Shown here piece by piece: positions 61,730 through 64,000 of a DNA stretch of 64,000 bases. The stretch covers positions 627,195 through 691,194 of the forward strand of contig NZ_SHKS01000001.1 in assembly GCF_004217285.1 (NCBI RefSeq), written 5' to 3'. The stretch's first letter is position 1. Each line of letters starts with the position of its first letter. The DNA comes from Streptomyces sp. BK239 (GTDB lineage: Bacteria > Actinomycetota > Actinomycetes > Streptomycetales > Streptomycetaceae). The notes beneath the pieces were generated by a model that searched no databases, was not told the DNA's origin, and saw only the letters and a program-made list of their open reading frames with translations. The position numbers and the translations under genes were made by a program.

Positions 61730-62167
61730 GTGAGCGCGACCGCGGACCACGCGGAGGAGCGGACTAGCCCTGCCGTCAGGCTGGGTTTCCAGCCCGGGCA
61801 GGTGGTCCAGGAGATCGGCTACGACGACGACGTCGATCAGGAGCTCCGCGAGTCCATCGAGGAAGTCATCGGCAGCGACCTGGTGGACGAGGACTACGAC
61901 GACGTTGCCGACGCCGTGGTGCTGTGGTTCCGCGACGAGGACGGCGACCTGACGGATGCGCTGGTGGACGCCACCACGTACATCGAAGAAGGCGGCTCCA
62001 TCCTCCTCCTCACGCCGAAGACCGGCCGACCGGGGTACGTCGAGCCCAGCGACATCTCCGAAGCATCGACGACGGCGGGTCTGTCGGCCAGCAAGAGCGT
62101 CAGCGTGGGCAAGGACTGGAGCGGCAGCCGGCTGGTGACGCCCAAGGCGGCCAAGTCCAAGAAGTGA
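61730..62167 (+). CDS. DUF3052 family protein
   Basis: A 145-residue acidic cytoplasmic protein conserved in Actinobacteria, beginning after a flexible N-terminus with 'LGFQPGQVVQEIGYDDDVD'. The segment 'VVLWFRDEDGDLTDALVD' and the C-terminal 'KDWSGSRLVTPKAAKSKK' are typical. The function is unknown; in S. coelicolor it lies beside aceE as here. AGGAGG is 6 nt before the GTG start. A perfect hairpin follows. Confidence 0.9.
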   Translation: MSATADHAEERTSPAVRLGFQPGQVVQEIGYDDDVDQELRESIEEVIGSDLVDEDYDDVADAVVLWFRDEDGDLTDALVDATTYIEEGGSILLLTPKTGRPGYVEPSDISEASTTAGLSASKSVSVGKDWSGSRLVTPKAAKSKK

Positions 62168-62179
62168 CGAACCGAAGGT

Positions 62180-62213
62180 CCGGACGGGCCGGGCGCGCGC
62201 CCGGCCCGTCCGG
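62180..62213. terminator. 34-bp perfect palindromic terminator
   Basis: CCGGACGGGCCGGGCGC (62180-62196) is followed at once by its exact reverse complement (62197-62213). It begins 13 bp after the DUF3052 stop. Confidence 0.9.
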
Positions 62214-62280
62214 CGGCCCGCTGTGATCGCTGCGTAGGCTGGGGCTCACCCAGACAGCCCCACGAAGGGACGTCCCCGCG

Positions 62281-62739
62281 ATGGCGATCCAGGTCGGCGA
62301 CAAGGCCCCCGACTTCGAGCTCAAGGACAACCACGGCAGGACCGTGCGCCTGTCCGACTTCCGCGGCGAGCGGAACGTCGTCCTGATCTTCTACCCGTTC
62401 GCTTTCACCGGTGTGTGCACGGGCGAGCTGTGCGAGGTGCGGGACAACCTGCCGCGCTTCGCCGACCGCGACACCCAGGTGCTCGCCGTCTCCAACGACT
62501 CCATCCACACCCTGCGCGTCTTCGCCGAGCAGGAGAGCCTGGAGTACCCGCTGCTCAGCGACTTCTGGCCGCACGGCGAGGTGTCCCGGGCCTACGGCGT
62601 CTTCGCCGAGGACAAGGGCTGCGCGGTGCGCGGCACCTTCGTCATCGACAAGGAGGGCGTGGTGCGCTGGACCGTCGTGAACGGGCTGCCGGACGCCCGC
62701 GATCTCGGCCAGTACGTCTCGGCTCTCGACACCCTGTGA
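62281..62739 (+). CDS. Peroxiredoxin, AhpE-like
   Basis: A 152-residue thioredoxin-fold peroxidase. The peroxidatic Cys is in 'PFAFTGVCTGELCEVRD' (about residue 45); a second Cys four residues on is reminiscent of Bcp-type enzymes, but the sequence as a whole ('YPLLSDFWPHGEVSRAYGVF') is closest to mycobacterial AhpE. It detoxifies peroxides using thioredoxin or mycoredoxin as reductant. The ATG has AAGGGACG upstream, and a TAGGCT -10 lies 40 bp before the start. Genes for TerD stress proteins follow. Confidence 0.93.
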   Translation: MAIQVGDKAPDFELKDNHGRTVRLSDFRGERNVVLIFYPFAFTGVCTGELCEVRDNLPRFADRDTQVLAVSNDSIHTLRVFAEQESLEYPLLSDFWPHGEVSRAYGVFAEDKGCAVRGTFVIDKEGVVRWTVVNGLPDARDLGQYVSALDTL

Positions 62740-62853
62740 TTGACCGGCCCCAGAGCCTGTGGGGTCCGGGAACCCGTCACTAGGATCGACTCGTTGATCC
62801 GATATCCGACGCACGACGGGGCTCCCCGGCCCCTGACACCAATGGAGGACTTC

Positions 62854-63429
62854 GTGGGAGTCAGCCTCAGCAAGGGCGGCAACGTTTCGCTGACCAAGGA
62901 GGCCCCGGGCCTGACCGCGGTCATCGTCGGTCTGGGGTGGGACGTGCGCACCACGACCGGCACCGACTTCGACCTGGACGCGAGCGCGCTGCTGCTGAAC
63001 AACGCGGGCAAGGTCGCCAGCGACGCCAACTTCGTCTTCTTCAACAACCTCAAGAGCCCCGACGGCTCGGTCGAGCACACCGGCGACAACCTCACCGGTG
63101 AGGGCGAGGGCGACGACGAGGCGATCAAGGTCAACCTCGCGGCCGTCCCGGCCGACGTGGAGAAGATCGTCTTCCCGGTCTCCATCTACGACGCCGAGAA
63201 CCGCCAGCAGTCCTTCGGCCAGGTCCGCAACGCCTTCATCCGCGTCGTGAACCAGGCCGGCGGCACCGAGATCGCCCGCTACGACCTGAGCGAGGACGCC
63301 TCGACGGAGACCGCGATGGTCTTCGGCGAGCTCTACCGGCACGGCGCGGAGTGGAAGTTCCGCGCCATCGGCCAGGGCTACGCGTCGGGCCTGCGCGGCA
63401 TCGCGCAGGACTTCGGCGTCAACGTCTGA
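62854..63429 (+). CDS. TerD-family calcium-binding stress protein
   Basis: A 191-residue cytoplasmic protein of the TerD family, named after tellurite resistance but acting more widely in stress and, in S. coelicolor, in differentiation. The calcium-binding segments '[16 protein letters not shown]' and '[13 protein letters not shown]' are intact. The GTG start follows GGAGG; ATG 62842 overlaps that ribosome site and is rejected. A paralogue follows 120 bp downstream after a hairpin. Confidence 0.93.
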   Translation: MGVSLSKGGNVSLTKEAPGLTAVIVGLGWDVRTTTGTDFDLDASALLLNNAGKVASDANFVFFNNLKSPDGSVEHTGDNLTGEGEGDDEAIKVNLAAVPADVEKIVFPVSIYDAENRQQSFGQVRNAFIRVVNQAGGTEIARYDLSEDASTETAMVFGELYRHGAEWKFRAIGQGYASGLRGIAQDFGVNV

Positions 63430-63444
63430 CCCGACTCGCCCACT

Positions 63445-63479
63445 GTCCGGCGCCGCACCGTTTACGGGCGGCGCCGGAC
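63445..63479. terminator. Hairpin between the two TerD genes
   Basis: GTCCGGCGCCGC (63445-63456) pairs perfectly with GCGGCGCCGGAC (63468-63479) around an 11-nt loop, so the TerD genes are probably separate transcription units. Confidence 0.8.
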
Positions 63480-63549
63480 GCGCAGGACAACCGAAGAAGA
63501 CCGGGCTCCGGCCCTGACAGCCGGACAGGCCCCAGGGGAGGATCAGCAC

Positions 63550-64000
63550 ATGGGTGTCACGCTCGCCAAAGGAGGCAACGTCTCCCTGTCCAAGGTCGCG
63601 CCTAACCTCACGCGGGTGATGGTCGGCCTCGGCTGGGACGCGCGCTCCACCACCGGAGCACCCTTCGACCTCGACGCCAGCGCACTGCTGTGCGCCGGCC
63701 AGCGGGTCATGGGCGACGAGTGGTTCGTCTTCTACAACCAGCTGACCAGCCCCGACGGCTCCGTGGAGCACACCGGTGACAACCTCACCGGTGAGGGCGA
63801 CGGCGACGACGAGTCGCTGCTCGTCGACCTCGCCAAGGTGCCTGCCCAGTGCGACAAGATCGTCTTCCCGGTCTCGATCCACATGGCCGACGAGCGCGGC
63901 CAGACCTTCGGGCAGGTCAGCAACGCCTTCATCCGGGTCGTCAACCAGGCCGACGGCCAGGAACTCGCGCGCTACGACCTGAGCGAGGACGCCTCGACCG
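63550..64000 (+). CDS. TerD-family protein, 3' end missing
   Basis: The first 150 codons are present; the gene runs off the window. The sequence parallels the preceding TerD protein ('[17 protein letters not shown]', '[13 protein letters not shown]', '[16 protein letters not shown]'), with the calcium-binding acids kept. Differences are spread along the chain ('[16 protein letters not shown]'), so the duplication is not recent. The ATG has GGGGAGGA upstream. Confidence 0.92.
   Translation, partial: MGVTLAKGGNVSLSKVAPNLTRVMVGLGWDARSTTGAPFDLDASALLCAGQRVMGDEWFVFYNQLTSPDGSVEHTGDNLTGEGDGDDESLLVDLAKVPAQCDKIVFPVSIHMADERGQTFGQVSNAFIRVVNQADGQELARYDLSEDAST

Noticed and set aside
61894..63882. A 662-codon minus-strand open frame across DUF3052, the peroxiredoxin and the TerD genes
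   Set aside because: It is antisense to four recognised genes with ribosome sites and terminators.

Overview
This window is a stretch of linear-chromosome core from a Streptomyces species. The evidence is very high G+C with G/C-biased third codon positions, many GTG starts and ATGA/GTGA gene overlaps, DUF397/XRE pairs, an 'SCO2400 family' gene, and the gene order fasR-fabD-fabH-acpP-fabF with aceE, a DUF3052 gene and TerD genes further along. This order is that of the S. coelicolor chromosome from about the matB locus (SCO2444) to the TerD genes beyond aceE (SCO2371), read in reverse. I see no rRNA, tRNA, CRISPR array, prophage or complete insertion sequence.

Layout. 1-7.3 kb: a carboxyltransferase fused from alpha and beta parts (cut by the window edge) coupled to malonyl-CoA synthetase matB, a MerR-PP2C fusion with a textbook MerR promoter, an ATP-grasp ligase, and an IclR regulator with an SMP-30 lactonase. 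7.3-13 kb: a translationally coupled trio (HEXXH metalloprotease, membrane protein, FAD oxidoreductase), then an intracellular arabinofuranosidase and a cysteine-free Rrf2 regulator. 13-16.5 kb: a secreted DUF4360 protein, a WhiJ-like set (XRE/DUF5753, DUF397, RsbW-like ATPase) and a Tat-type intradiol dioxygenase. 16.7-27.4 kb: a polymorphic-toxin locus made of a putative immunity gene, a 2308-residue secreted RHS toxin with a self-cleaving Hint domain, and a divergent DNRLRE/FG-GAP surface protein.

27.5-38.1 kb is a leftward sugar locus: enolase-family galactonate-type dehydratase, zinc dehydrogenase, a TIM-barrel-like protein of unknown role, a CUT2-type sugar ABC transporter (binding protein, double ATPase, permease) and a secreted mutarotase. 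An aminotransferase with a long Pro/Ala/Met tail follows. TGTTCG/CGAACA half-sites occur upstream of this locus, the distant IclR gene and the arabinofuranosidase, so I infer a shared regulon. 38.3-45.9 kb holds the SCO2400-family membrane protein, a MarR/oxidoreductase pair with a clear operator, a serine hydrolase, an EI24 membrane protein, a cytoplasmic mutarotase, an SGNH lipoprotein and a DUF3145 protein.

46-51 kb is the type II fatty-acid synthase core with its PucR-type activator FasR. It connects functionally with matB and the carboxyltransferase (malonyl-CoA supply) and with aceE at 58.6-61.3 kb (acetyl-CoA supply). 51-58.5 kb contains pirin, a beta-lactamase-like hydrolase, a leaderless MerR gene, DUF4429/SHOCT, an alpha/beta hydrolase, a TetR/MFS efflux pair with overlapping divergent promoters, and a potassium channel. 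The window ends with DUF3052, an AhpE-like peroxiredoxin and two TerD stress proteins, the second cut by the window edge.

Convergent gene ends are mostly marked by strong GC-rich hairpins. At least nine genes have a -10-like hexamer 6-9 nt before the start codon and no Shine-Dalgarno sequence, so leaderless translation looks common here.
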